Shown here: positions 14,301 through 25,690 of the stretch, piece by piece
How the letters are laid out: every line of letters begins with the position of its first letter
How positions within the stretch are numbered: the first letter of the stretch is position 1
Assembly: GCA_003991915.1 (NCBI GenBank)
Contig: RQTK01001061.1
Span: 73,914 to 137,913, forward strand
Reading direction: 5' to 3'
DNA length: 64,000 nt
From: Elysia chlorotica
Lineage: Eukaryota; Mollusca; Gastropoda; Plakobranchidae
Position numbers and translations under genes: made by a program
Notes under the pieces: model-generated
Told to the model about the DNA's origin: nothing
What the model saw: the letters and a program-made list of their open reading frames with translations, nothing else
Database searches by the model: none

Positions 14301-15081
14301 ATCCTGGGGATTCTGGAGACAGGGTGACGAGTCTCGATTTGTTTACCTCAAGAATGGCGAGGCTTGTGTTGTGGATTGTGGGTCTCATAGCAAGCAGTCC
14401 TTGCTGCATGTGAGTTTTACTTTTAAGCTGTTTTTATTGTTGGCTCCTCCACTTTGCCTCACTCAGTCACAGATCTCAGAAAAATCAGTATCCTAACTCT
14501 TGGTTTCCCAACACTCTATAGGCGAGTATGGAACAAACTTGACTTTCTGATCTCAAAGCATGTATCTATTATAAACAGTACAGACTAGTTTGATATTTAC
14601 CTTATTCAAATGCTATATCCATAATCAACATTGACCAAGTCATCCATGAAAAATGTTTGTTTCTTCATTTATTTGCAAGATTCTTTAGATATAAAATTTA
14701 GAACTGTTGTATTTTGTTCCTCAGCCTGCCTTGCATGGGAGAGAAATCTGTGATGTCAAATTTCTGCCTGCACAAAGAGGTGATGAGACTTTAAAAAAAA
14801 TGTCCATGCGTATTTTTTTTTCAATTCTTCATTCTTTGGGCACAAATACACAACTTTGTAATTATTTTTTAAGGAAGATACAACAAACGCCATAAAATAT
14901 TATTTAAAAAAAAGATATAGATACTAAGAGAATGGTTACAGTGGTCTCAGCCTAAGCAGCTGCCCCTTGCGAGACAAGAAAAGCGAATTCTTAAGCCAGT
15001 GGGTGCTTACGTTTATTTGGAAAGGGGCGTTACTGAGTAAATGCTAAGTAGCCCCAGAGAGAAAGAGATTAAGATAAAGAT

Positions 15082-15160
<79 letters not shown>

Positions 15161-18100
15161 AAGGAAAAAATATAGAGATAGGAGAGGGTTGAGCAAAAGA
15201 GAGAGATAGAGAGAGAGATGGAAATATAGATGTTGAGAGAGAAAGAAAGAGTAGGGGTGAGAGGGTTATAGATAGAAAGGAAAGAGATGGAGAAAAAGAA
15301 AGAATAGTGAGATAGAGGAGGGGTAAAGGGAAAAGAGAGAGATGGGCTAGAGAGAGGGGGCGAGAGTGAAAAAGAAAGAGAAATTACAAAGAGAGAGATA
15401 TAAGAAAAGGACAAGAGAGACAAAGATAGAGAGAGAGAGAGGAAGAAAAAAGCATACACCCTTTCAGAGTCTGTTAATAATAACGTGATTGACATATAAT
15501 CTAAGCAACCGAGAGGAGTGGTGGCCGGGATTTAAAAAATTGGGGTGCTTGTTGAATGGTCAAGTCATGTTTACTCATTTATGATCGTATACCTACCTAC
15601 CCTCGCGTAACAAAACTGCTGTCCCCCTGTGATTTTTATTCGAGGCAAGCCCTTCTTATGGGGGGAGGGGTTTAGGTTCGTCGGTAAACATCTCAACGTA
15701 AAGCTCTTTGATTTTCCTATTTGTGACTGTAGACCCACAGGTCTTGCCTGTAGACCCACAGGTCTACAGAGTCAATGTGACAAAGAGATGGCGGAAGGAA
15801 GATTTCTCTGGCTTCTTACATGGCTGTAGCCTAATCTACTGTTTGTAAAGGTTCACACACTAGCGTTTGCCCCTCCCCCCTTCTTCCCTCCACTTCTCTC
15901 ACCCATCTGCTAATCGCATGTATTCACATACCCGTGACGCTCATATCAATCTTAGATTACAATAGAAATGATTGCCATGCTGGGGCAGTGAAAAATTCTG
16001 TGTTAGCTTGACAAATTATTGAAAAAAACAACATATCAGGACCTGTTAAAACATGTTTTTACACTTTATACGAGCCCAAAAGCGGGTGGGTAGGGGTCTT
16101 ATTTAAAGAGAAAGAATTATGTTTCATAAGGCGAGTGGGTTCGAAGATGAAGTGGGTTCGTAAGCAGAGAGTTGTTACTCGGAGACCACTGTACTACATA
16201 ATTTTTATTGAATTAATGTGAAAACTTTTTATCTTCATATCAATGATGTGTATATACACCCACTTATTCGGTTTCTTTCTCAATAAAATTTATTTCATCA
16301 TCGACTTTGATGAGCTGGTCATATATTGCATTGTATAATTTATAATCAATTTTTCCCCCAAAGACATTGCTCAACTTATATGTTGTGCATGAGTTAACTT
16401 CTTGCTCCAACTTTTTTCTCCAGATGTTGCCCCTATTCTTTGTAGTGCAAGTGAAGATACATCCATCATGGTCAGCATTTTCAGGGGTATCCTTTCCATG
16501 TCTGCCTTGACAAATAGAGAGTGATAATTGCAGCCTCTCTATTTTGTTTATATAATTTTAAGCTAAGACATGTGCTATTGAATATATCATAAACTCAGTT
16601 TGGTCTCCTTTAAATGTTTGCATACAAATTACTGATGTACTACAAATTAAGATGAAACAAACATTTTAATCAAGCAAACAGCCATAATTCTAAATTACAA
16701 AATGATAACAAACGTTGTCCACTTTATATCACTTAAAATGAAATGTAGGTCTGTATGCTTAGCAGATAACTGAATAACATTTGGGTAATGTTTAACATTT
16801 CTAGCAGAGAATATGCCTATTTCCCTGCATGTGCTTTTGAAAATATTTAATAAATTATTGTTCAAATTGTTTCTTTTAATTTGTCAAGGACAAACTTGTT
16901 TCCCTCTGGCAATTAGGGTAATGGTTTCAAAATAATTTCTAACAGTTTATTGTTTAATTTTTATTAAGGCTCATCAACATAGTATTTGCAATAAGATATA
17001 TATTTTTTCCCCCTCATTTTGATGAATTCCTTGACCGGACTACAGATCAAGACAGCTTAACAGTGTGGAAGCCACTTGCAGTGTTAAAAGGGCACTTATC
17101 TAGTGTAAGAACACTAGCTGTTTGCAGTCATGTATCAACAATGGCTCAGCCTATGAATAGGACAGAAAAATATTTTCAAAGCTCTTGCCTACTATTTTCT
17201 GGTGGGGGTAGGGCAGAAATTCGAGCATGGAAACTCAACATTCAGAACTCAGAAGATGCAAAACTCTTAAATACTGAAAACTCTGAGCCTAGCCATATAC
17301 GGTTATCATCAAATAAATCTGCTTTTTCAAATTCGGACACTACAGTCTCAATAAGCAAGCTGTCTTTGAAAAAGGAAAATGTGAGGAATGAGTTATTTTG
17401 TCAGCACGAACATCTATCCACTTACTTTCTCGGAGAATCACGCCATAAAAAGAAGCACAGTTCATGGAAGACCAAAAAGCTAAAACTTGACCCAGAGACG
17501 CGCATAATGTCTGTCCATGCATCTCCTCTGCATGAACTGATGGTGTTGAAGAAAAGCTGCTTGACAAAAGAGACACAAGAGCTTGCCTCTGCTGAAAACA
17601 ACTCTGGCAATGTCAGTCAGTCCCACTTGTACATCTTGTCTATTGCTGGCTCTGATGGATATTTGAGGTACATTATGAATTTATTTGCACACATTTTTAT
17701 GATAAAGATTTGTATCTTTATTTAATAACTGGATGGTCTATCAATTTAGTAAAATGTCACCTTTGCATCTATAAAGCTAAGGAACTGGTGACCTCATATT
17801 TAGATCAGGAATTGTTCTTGTTTTTCTTTTTATTAAGAATCAGAGTCCCTGAGAGGGAGGAAAATGAGTTTGCATATTAAGGTAATGGTGATTTTTCTCT
17901 ACTTCAACAAAAAATCATACAGTAATCAAGTATGTGTTGTGCGTTTAATGTATCTTTGCCTCACTGTACTATATTTGCTGTCTTATTCCTTTCCATACAG
18001 GATTTTATCATTTGACGAGAGAACCAGAGATTTCCATACTCTTGCTTCTACTTTTTACCATAAATGCTGTGTACTTAAAACACTACACTACATTCATCGG

Positions 18101-21100
18101 ACACATGAAAACCAAACATTTCCTCTTATGTTGTCTGCTTCTACTCGTGGAGATATTGCCATCTGGAATCTTTTTGACGTTGTATCAGAACATCTGATAA
18201 GAGAGGCAGAAGAGCAAAAAGATGAAGGTCAAGACTTTGTTGACTTTCTTGCAGTGAGCGTGCCGGACAGTATAATGGAAACAGCGGATACAGGGGATAT
18301 TCAGCCGATTTTGGATCTGAAAGCTCACCAGTCAGGCATTAACAGCTTGCATATTTTGCAAATTTCAGGTATTTGAAATTACTCTAGCATGAGTGGAATA
18401 TAAGAGAGATATATTTATTGTTTGCATCATTACAATACTAAAAACTTGCCTTGATTGATGATCATTTAGAAATAGTTCTAAGAAATGAAAGAGATATTTT
18501 GAGTACAGGTTGTTTTTTTTTACATTCAGCCCTACAGACCACTTATATATTTTAGGATTGAAAAATACTTCTGCCAGGACTGCCTTATGGTGTTTAATAA
18601 GATAAGAAAAGATAAATACCTTATTTGTCCATAACGGAAATTATGCATATAATAATTCATGTTTGTAATGTGAATTTCTTATTACTCATTTTTTTTTATC
18701 GTTTCAATACATGTCTGTCACTTTGCAATTGCAGAAACTGCATGCACCTCATTTGTTGTCTTATGAAACAAATATTTAAACTCTTTGTGAATATAAGAAT
18801 TAAAAGATGATAAAAGCTGAATAAATTGAACCTATGTTTTGCTGAAGATACTCCTCCCCCTGTTTCTTTCACTTACCCTGACATTTAATAATATTACATG
18901 CAATTATCCAATAGTGAAATTTGTTCAAATTTTTTTTTACTTTATCTTCTTTTAAAAAAAATTTATTAATACTTTCTTTTTTCATTAAAATGTAGACAAT
19001 CTTATTGTTTAAGTATGAACATTGGTGATCCTTTTAGACAATCTTTATTTTAAATGCTATTATTTTCAGAGTCAAACGCCTTAGTTGCCTCAGGTGGTGA
19101 TGACAACTCTATCGCTGTGCATAACCTTCTTATTTCTGGCTCACAATGTGTATCTGTTGCCAAGGGTACAAAAGTTGATGCTCATTCAGCACAAATAACA
19201 GGTAAGATATATTTTTCTTACTTCAGGTCATGATTTGCAATCATAAAATTGATGTACCAAATTAACTGTAAAATATACAGTCTCTGAGAATCTTTTCATT
19301 TTATTTATTCCCCCCCCCCTCCCTTTTTTTAACCTGTATACCAATTTATTATAAAGGAATGATTTTGCTATCTTAGAAATTAACAAATTTAAATATAATA
19401 AGAGATCATAATGTAAGGCAACCAGGGTGAATCAGGCACAAGCCGCTGACATAAGTTTTGAGTTTGACACCTTTAAACATAGAAAAGGTACTCTTTATTT
19501 ACCTTTTTTGTTTTCAAATTTTCAAATTATCTTTGGTTATGGAAATCGTAAAAGTATAATTTTTTCAACCTCTTAAAGTGCACTTGATGCTTCTTAACAC
19601 ATTATGAATAACTCCAAAAGTCAAATTTCCGACTTGTGCCTGATTTACCCTGGTTGCCTCACCTGTTGTGACTCGTGAATTTGATTTATATCAGTTAAAA
19701 TACGTCATTAGAATCCTTATATGTTCAATACAATTTTTTAAAACAGTTCAAAAAAATTGTGATCTCCTTGTTGCAGGAATACAGATAGTTTCGCCATCAA
19801 TAATGCTCTCTACTTCAATTGACCAGAGAGTCAGTATTTGGCAGCTTTGTTTACAAGCAGATTCCATCGAGGTACTTTATCAGTTTTTATCTATTTCTTT
19901 TGTCCTGCAAACTCACTAATATTTATTCGAAATCATAAACTTACTCTATCTGTTTGAGATTTAACATAATAATTTTGTTTTTGTTTGTTTGTGAATCACA
20001 AGCTTACTATTTAAGAAATGTTTTAAATTGTAAAGCCAGTTTCAGCAAACAGCATGTTGTATTATAAACAGGCATTGAGATTATCTCTCTTAATTTAATA
20101 TCAGCGCCTATTTATGCTAATTCCGAACTTTATGTCTTTTGATATAAGCCATAATGAGTCTATTATCAGTTCCTTAAATACCTCTGTTACTGATCAAACT
20201 TCATGGATGTAATCTGATAAGTTAAAGCTAAATGCATAAACAAAACTGGAAATCATTGTCATTGGAACACCAACCAATTAAAAAAAATGGTACTATCTAA
20301 GATTAACCTTTTAAGTTTCAGAGGAAGTTCTATTTTCCCAATTCTGGAAGATCTTCACTGGCTGCCAGTATGTGCTAGAATAGGGGGGCGTAGTGGTCCT
20401 GGGGTAGAACATCGACTTCCGACTAAATAGGTTCGTGGTTCGAACTCTGGTGATATCGCTCCCTACTGGTTGGCTCGGTGTCAGTTTAATGTGATCGGCT
20501 GAGACAGGAGTCATGGTATCCCCGCTCCCTCTTGTGTTTTGCAGCACTTAAAAATTGTCAGATGTCAGTCTTGGGGCCTTTCCACAATATAGCCTTTATA
20601 GTGCTGATTTGGACATTAAACCAACTCAACTCAGCTGTGCTTGGGGCCCCACTTATTTTATTTAAAGTGCTTTGAGCTTGTCTTTATTGAGGAAAAATCC
20701 TTTTTGTAAGTATATCTTAGCTAATTTTCAATGCATTTTTCGTACCAAAAAAAAAAAAAAAATTCAGGTGAAAATGATCTCATGCAAGTACATAGACATA
20801 GCAGATGTATCATGTATGGATGTATTACATGAAAGGTAAGTGATTTGATTTCTCCTTTTTAAATGTGCATTAACTGTGCATTTTTAACCTATTTATCATT
20901 TTTAAATGTTTTGCTATAGGTATTTTTTTTTTTAAATTAAGAAGAATGCACTTTGAAAAAAATTGATTAATATAATTTATGATTTTTTTAAATGAAATAA
21001 TAAGTAGTTTTAATCTATTTTTGCCATGAAGAGGATCACAAAACTACACTGTTTTGAAAAACAATAGTATTTAAGGGGCATCAGTTCATTTAGAAGTAAA

Positions 21101-21590
21101 AAGCATATGGAAATTACCTGTTGTCTCATAAATTTTTTAAATTTAGGCAGGATTAAATATGTACTTGAAAAGGATTTTTATTGGAAATAGCAACCTTGTT
21201 GTGTCAACATTTTTTAATTTAAGGAACTCAAAGGTACAGTGGAAACCATTTATAACAGGACCGGTTGTAACAGGAATCTGGTTATAACAGGGCTTTTTGC
21301 AATCCCCGTTTTTTCCTCCTCTTTGTCTTTGTTAAAATATATCAGGGAGATAGAAAGCCTCAATCGGTTATAGCAGGGCTTTCGCGATCAACAGCACTGT
21401 GATTAAAAAAAAAATAGTGGGTCATCGTCGCAATTGAGAATGATGCAGTACATTGTAATGTAATGTTACAATCAAGCCTGTGTGTTGGCGCGCGTGGGCT
21501 TGACCGTTAACACGCCGTCACTCGGACTGACACAATGGTAACTGTAACATAGACGTAGGCCTAGGCCTAGACCCAGGCTGGCTACTGGCT

Positions 21591-21650
<60 letters not shown>

Positions 21651-22352
21651 ATCTGTTGTAACAGGGATCACAAAACTACACTGTTTTGAAAAACAATAGT
21701 ATTTAAGGGGCATCAGTTCATTTAGAAGTAAAAAGCATATGGAAATTACCTGTTGTCTCATAAATTTTTTAAATTTAGGCAGGATTAAATATGTACTTGA
21801 AAAGGATTTTTATTGGAAATAGCAACCTTGTTGTGTCAACATTTTAATTTAAAACTGCTTCGAATCTCACACTAAGGTGTTTGTTTTAAAATTTTAACAC
21901 ATTTTTTGTGGACCTTTAAATTTCCACTATAAATCGAAACGATTTGATACAAGTTTACAGTGGACTTAGCATAGAGCATCTGTTCAAACGTTAGAACTAT
22001 AGACAAAATATAGACAACAGTAAAATGTGTTCAAGTTGTATTGAACAACAAACAAGAAAACGAAAAAAAATAAAATAAAAACAACACTTCAAAACAGCCC
22101 TTGCCCCAGCACGAAAAATTGGGCCATGTGCACAATTTTACATTTATTTTGGCATTAATATTTTGAGATCAGGTAAATGCCTACAAACTTTGTTTCTGTG
22201 CTGCAAGTGACTCTCAAACTAATAAAAATGCATGTAGAAGACAAATATAGTTAACACTTTCCCTTCTTTTTATCTTCTTCAGAAATACAATACGCTTATG
22301 TGTGGCAGGAGAGGGAATGTGCCTGCTTGAATTTGAACTTGGCAATATGTAG
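1736..22352 (+). CDS. WDR6: WDR6 orthologue (WD40 protein, tRNA wobble 2'-O-methylation cofactor), about 24 exons
   Basis: Coding exons read from the sequence: 1736-1814, 2457-2555, 2825-2988, 3447-3556, 4093-4264, 4682-4912, 5802-5864, 7008-7055, 7825-7929, 8564-8628, 9308-9461, 10263-10372, 12253-12498, 12925-13074, 13806-13880, 14230-14409, 14725-14779, 16424-16486, 17046-17667, 18001-18368, 19070-19201, 19777-19871, 20768-20835, 22283-22352 (TAG). Every junction is GT-AG, and phases agree everywhere except in 9308-9461. The total is about 1,174 codons; the human protein is about 1,120. Diagnostic segments in order are IHGFRE, DWIWDAHW, SDDRSIRMW, GHAARVWDV, GGGDASIRVWE, FLVCGDKNGSVFLYP, TTGRDGFY, CGGGHRSWGF, LHGREICDVKF, a WD blade at 17.1-17.7 kb and SPSIMLSTSIDQR near the C-terminus. 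Established: WDR6 (yeast Trm734/Rtt10) partners FTSJ1/Trm7 for 2'-O-methylation of tRNA position 34. The start is the first ATG in an exon that opens after an AG at 1701-1702, so a 5' exon probably lies upstream and the true start is uncertain. Confidence 0.94.
2220..2340 (-). repeat. Diverged SINE-A fragment in WDR6 intron
   Basis: Resembles the tail half of the SINE-A family seen intact elsewhere in the window: AACGT, CCAGCAGCAG, GGCTATATTGAGGACAGG, ACGTCTG, then weaker similarity. The head is missing. It is the most diverged SINE-A copy here. Confidence 0.5.
3085..3325 (+). repeat. SINE-B copy (second SINE family) in WDR6 intron
   Basis: Starts with a tRNA-like head (GTGGTAGTTCTGTAGTC, then GGTTACTAATAGAGCCC in the B-box position). 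A body follows with CTGCCTTTCTCTGTGTTG, CTATCCTTGCCCATCTCTGTGTG and AAAATTACCAGACAG. The same ordered blocks recur at 6503-6902 and 33663-33840. It is diverged, and no target-site duplication was found. Confidence 0.55.
6253..6502 (-). mobile_element. SINE-A copy inserted into a SINE-B, with 15-bp target-site duplication
   Basis: A 250-bp element flanked by CTCAAGTGGTAAAGC at 6238-6252 and again at 6503-6517, a perfect 15-bp target-site duplication. Read on the minus strand, the tRNA-like head (GGTCCAGGGGTAGAACATCG) is at the 6500 end and the tail (GACGTTAAACCAA) is at the 6270 end. The duplicated target is the head of a SINE-B, so this is a nested insertion within a WDR6 intron. Confidence 0.9.
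6503..6902 (+). repeat. SINE-B copy with internal 158-bp tandem duplication
   Basis: The tRNA-like head (AGTGGTAAAGCATTAGCC, then GGTTCTGGTTTAGCCC) is followed by a body containing CCCTACTAATTGGGTCAG and CAAACTGTCTCTGTGTGTCA. The body from about 6586 to 6743 is repeated almost identically at about 6745-6902. The 5' few bases lie at 6228-6237, displaced by the SINE-A insertion. Confidence 0.7.
9074..9214 (+). other. Possible symmetric 141-nt cassette exon in WDR6
   Basis: This segment lies between an AG (9072-9073) and a GT (9215-9216), has 47 open codons, and has phase 2 at both ends. It would therefore insert in frame between the exons ending at 8628 and starting at 9308. It reads partly hydrophobic (RLLSLCIADSLLDTYC), as a beta-propeller insertion might. 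Direct joining of 8628 to 9308 matches vertebrate WDR6 better, so this could be an alternative exon or a chance open stretch. There is no transcript evidence. Confidence 0.25.
9308..9461 (+). other. WDR6: WDR6 exon with an apparent one-base frameshift
   Basis: The 5' half reads SFYIYDVSDQEFNLFSPTP and joins in phase to the preceding exon ending at 8628. The 3' half reads FKSYSVISPC and onwards, and joins in phase to the next exon at 10263. The two halves are in different frames: continuing the first frame hits TGA at about 9384. Human WDR6 has both blocks contiguous (LYLYDV followed by HFQSYC), so one base appears to be missing between about 9335 and 9367. The exon is 154 nt, and 155 nt would restore all phases. 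A second AG at 9365-9366 would let splicing from 8628 enter the downstream frame directly, at the cost of the YIYDV block. It could be a consensus error, a real allele, or use of that second acceptor. Confidence 0.75.
10690..10878 (-). pseudogene. Decayed pogo/Tigger transposase, N-terminal CENP-B-like HTH fragment
   Basis: On the minus strand from an ATG at 10878-10876 the frame reads KKPNALTLQE. After a frameshift near 10840 it reads MDIIKMSEAGKSQ, a stop, EIAVHFGVGKTQIQ and KRKAKF. The order L-T-L-x-E, D-I-I, E-x-G-K-S, E-I-A, F-G-V-G-K-T-Q is the known signature of the CENP-B/pogo-type N-terminal helix-turn-helix. One frameshift, one in-frame stop and loss of the DDE domain make it non-functional. 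It sits inside the inverted-repeat element 10504-11894. Confidence 0.8.
11264..11392. repeat. (CT)n microsatellite
   Basis: A nearly pure CT run with a few interruptions inside the DNA transposon. It creates open frames of Ser/Leu on one strand and Arg/Glu on the other that are not genes. Confidence 0.95.
14939..16191. mobile_element. DNA transposon-like element with CAGTGGTCTC inverted termini and TA flanks
   Basis: It starts CAGTGGTCTC and ends GAGACCACTG, with TA immediately outside each end (14937-14938 and 16192-16193), as expected for Tc1/mariner-pogo type insertion. Length is 1,253 bp. The interior has a purine-rich (GA) tract (about 15056-15455), direct copies of GTAGACCCACAGGTCT near 15730-15765, and no recognisable transposase, so it is a non-autonomous element. 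It lies in a WDR6 intron. Confidence 0.8.
15056..15455. repeat. GA-rich low-complexity tract
   Basis: About 400 bases of almost only A and G on the + strand, with a pure (GA)n core at about 15089-15156. It gives a long spurious Ser/Leu/Phe open frame on the minus strand. Confidence 0.95.
19412..19663. mobile_element. MITE-M copy 1 (WDR6 intron)
   Basis: About 250 bp with long terminal inverted repeats. The left end GGCAACCAGGGTGAATCAGG is mirrored on the right with one mismatch across 26 bases. The interior is AT-rich and non-coding. Related copies occur at 37943-38192 and 45761-45982. Confidence 0.85.
20320..20715 (+). mobile_element. LINE 3'-end fragment interrupted by a SINE-A
   Basis: Just before the SINE at 20383, the + strand reads PILEDLHWLPVCARI (about 20337-20381). 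It matches the L-x-W-L-P-V-x-x-R-I motif common near the C-terminus of CR1/L2/jockey-type LINE reverse transcriptases. After the SINE, AAGTGCTTTGAGC (about 20666) resembles the 3' tails of such elements. Only a short fragment survives. Confidence 0.6.
20383..20636 (+). mobile_element. SINE-A copy (tRNA-derived) inside a LINE fragment
   Basis: The head carries GTAGTGGTCCTGGGGTAGAA (A-box region) and GGTTCGTGGTTCGAACTC (a good pol III B box). The body has CCCTACTGGTTGGCTCGGTG and GGCTGAGACAGGAGTCATGG. The tail has GACATTAAACCAACTCAACT. This is the clearest forward copy of the family. Confidence 0.85.
21033..21853. repeat. 200-bp direct repeats bracketing a pogo-like element end
   Basis: The segment 21033-21232 is repeated at 21665-21853 almost identically, shifted by 632 bp. 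Between the copies lies TA-CAGTGGAAACC (21238 onward) with repeated TATAACAGG/TGTAACAGG words, typical of pogo/Tigger-like termini, then a GC-richer stretch with TAGGCCTAGGCC and a (CT)n run (about 21594-21648). No matching right terminus is visible. All of it is in the last WDR6 intron. Confidence 0.75.
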
Positions 22353-22870
22353 AACAGGAAGAGTTACCTTTTCACTGAAATTTTTTCACTTGTATTTAAC
22401 TAAAGTCCTCTTGAACATTTTCTTTCTTTCTTGTTGAGTCATGATTATAACAGCAGCAGCACAAGGTGATTTTTTTTTTTTTTATCGAAATCGAAGATAA
22501 AAGTTTGCAAAATTTTTAAATTGTATTTTGTAATACTAATAGTATTTTGTTCATTTATACTATAAACTGTTTTTCACATGGCATAAGTATAGGAATCTGA
22601 AATTTTAAGAATTGTCATGAGGTTTAACCAATATAAATAACCTGTTTTTATGCTTGTGATAATATGCTCTATCCATTAATCTAAAGGGGCATGTGACTGA
22701 TACTTGTTTTATGCTGCTCTTGAGAGAATGAGGCAGGAGAGATTTCTGCTTGCAATTAAGATAGTGTGTCCATTTTTGTTGCTTATTGTTGATTATTAAT
22801 ATCTTTAATATACTGAAGTTTTATTGGATACTCGAAAGAATGGCTCTGTTTTCTATATATGTTTATACAT

Positions 22871-22876
22871 AATAAA
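22871..22876 (+). other. Polyadenylation signal AATAAA, WDR6 3' end
   Basis: Canonical hexamer about 520 bases after the WDR6 stop codon. No coding exon follows, so the 3' UTR probably spans about 22353-22895. Confidence 0.6.
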
Positions 22877-25455
22877 ATCATTCTGAACAAACACATTTTG
22901 ATATGGTGGCTTGATTTTTTTCAAAGACAAACATAGACAAAATAAATGAACAGATGTCAAAACAAATCATCGAATTGAGCATTAATTAATTAATTTATTC
23001 TGCTTCAATAGATAATCATTTGAAATCATGTGTAAAGCTCTTAATACAATTTTGGTAAATATTATAATGTAAATAGAATAAAATTATTTATCAGCAGTTT
23101 GAACAATATATCGGTACTAATGATTTAACATGCCAACAAAAATCACAGTCATTGCACATCTTTCCACAAATTAAGGAAAGACTATCTGTCTAAAAATAGT
23201 TGGCACATGCCAATATTATGTTGTAAGTACGTCTGATTTAATATGCATCAATTAAATAATTTATCAAAGTGTTATAATGCACTGAAAGAATTATACGGTG
23301 AGTTTTAATCAAAATTAAAAACACTGTAGACGCATGCACAGTTGGCCCACTCTAGAAAGTCTTTTCAGTCGTTTTAAGTTTTCATTCTTATTGCAAGAAG
23401 CATGGCCTACAGCGTGAATTCTTGAGCGACAGTTGAACCACCATTTTTGAACTGCGTCATAAACTATAAAAGATATGTGTTTTTTTATTCACTTCTAACG
23501 GCTCTTAATGTTCTATTCATAAAATGTTACAAGCTGTTTTTTCTTTCCAATAAATCCCATTGAGTATGACGTTCATATACTCTTAGTCTTAGCTTGACCT
23601 AGATTAAAAGTTCTGAGTACAGCTAAATCTAGCAAAATTATTAAAGATTAACTAAAATTCATATCTTTGTATAGGTTTAATCAACTAAATCAGTTTTATT
23701 TTATAAAATAACACGATTTGCCAGCTTAGGTTTAGTGTAGCGGAAAGTGAAGGGTCAGAGGTGAATGTCCATTTTAGGCTAGATCTATCATTTTATTGTT
23801 GTAATGTATTGGTTTAAATAAAACAAAATCAAGATTTCTAGGTATCCAAGTTAGATAAACAATCATAGATTCAGCCTACATTTATAATTATTGCAAGAAC
23901 CACAAGCTTTAATATTATCATTGGTAGCCAAGCACACGTCGTTTACCCTCTTCTGACATCTTGGCCAAGTTCACTCTTGTGTTTACAATATAATGTGACA
24001 ACCGATGCGAATGCCCCTAAACATACATACGCAAATCAGAAACTAGGATAAAAAAGTCACTTTTTACGACGTTCTTAACCAAAGTGAAATCTCGCCTTTT
24101 TCGCGGTGCATTTAACAAGGATTAAAAGTCATCGACAGCTCAAATCAGTGAAATATAGATATAAGCCTACAAAGCTCTATAAGTAGGATAACTTTTTTAG
24201 GGGCATTAATTCTTAGTACAGGTTAACAATAACAGTTTACCATTTTTTTAACGATATGTCAAAAATAAAAACATACAAAAATACTTGTTTCAATCATTTT
24301 CAAATAAAACAACAATATTCATTAGAAAGAGATCAATTGTAATATGCGCATCAATATCTTGATTATTGCCACCATTTTCTGCTTAAAATACAAGTTGAAA
24401 CAGCCGTACAATCATGCTTTCAGTTTTACCTCATTTAAGTGATTAATTCATTTAGTTGAAATCATGAATGACATTGGATTCATGGGCAAGTATGCAGCGG
24501 GACCACAAAAATTAATTGACTTTTTCGTTATGATTGACATTATTTTACAAACTGAATAAAAATATACAAAATACCTACAAATAATAATTTTTTATCTTTT
24601 TTTCTTCTTATTCTTACATTTAGTTTTGTTACGACATAAAAAAATAATGAAGGAAATGTGACTTCAAAAAGAGTAGTTCCACTTAGAAGACTTTGTGTTC
24701 AACAAGCAGAAATATTTTTAAAATCCCACCAGAAAATATTTTTTCTGTTTGTGCGTTTTAAAGTAATCTTTGAATGAATAGAATATAGCCCCACTGTAAT
24801 GGATTACTCACTCGTCTGTGGGCAACATATATTGTTTGATAAACTAACCAAAACCTAAAGCAGAGCTCAAGACAACAAACTTACAAAACTTTGTGAAATC
24901 ACATTCCTTATGAGTTATCGATTTGGATTTTCTAAATGACAAAATTGTGTACACCAAAGACAATTCTATAATAAATTTCAATAAAGCATTTTTATATATA
25001 CGCAACCACCTTCTGGTTATTAAAGAATGAAATTTCGGCGAAATAAGGATATACATAAAAGAGGGATGGGGTGAGTGGGGAGGGAGAAGTGAGTACTTGT
25101 ACTGTAGACACTGACAGTGTGTCTCTTGTGTCAAGAGAACGTTCTGAGTGGCCAAAGTAAGTAATTGGTAGGGATCGGAGAAATGGTCTAGAGGCATGTT
25201 GTGGAGTTTCCCCACTTTTCTTATGGTTTGGCCGCAAAACACAAGTAGTCTTTCTTCATTTTCAAGGGCCGTTTGGTACTGAGTGTACTGAAGATAGGTG
25301 TGGCCATAAGAAAACTTTTTTGATAGAGAGAATGTAAGCTAAAACAAGATTGAGAGAAGAAAAAAATGTAACGGAGGGATAAGATGAGTAAGAACAAAAA
25401 TGACTGGAAATTGAAAGACATACAGAAAAAAAAAGACGAGAGAGAGAGAGGAGAT

Positions 25456-25690
25456 GAGTTGAGTAGGCTTGGTTTAACATCCAACGTCAGCACTATTTAC
25501 GCTATATTGAGGACAGGTCCCAAGACTGGCATCTGACAATTTTATGTGCTGCCACACACGAGACAGGGTGGGGATACCATAACGATCAGATTATACTGAC
25601 AACGACTCAATTAGTTACTGGGGACAAAGTTTAACCTGGGATTCAAACCACAGACCTCCAGATCTGGAGATCAACGCTCTACCTTTTGTG
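25456..25690 (-). mobile_element. SINE-A copy
   Basis: On the + strand it starts with GAGTTGAGTAGGCTTGGTTT (the reversed tail) and ACATCCAACGTCAGCAC. It continues through ACGAGACAGGGTGGGGATAC and ends at the degraded head (AACGCTCTACC). It is more diverged than the copies at 20.4 and 42.8 kb. Confidence 0.75.

Noticed and set aside
15013-15495. 160-codon Ser/Leu/Phe open frame on the minus strand
   Set aside because: It arises from the GA-rich low-complexity tract; no domain and no splice support.
20383-20460. tRNA gene (good B box GGTTCGAACTC)
   Set aside because: No tRNA cloverleaf is complete, and the sequence recurs as the head of a dispersed SINE.
24844-25493. Minus-strand open frames between WDR6 and FTCD
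   Set aside because: Low-complexity Ser/Leu/Phe composition, no conserved motif, no splice partners.
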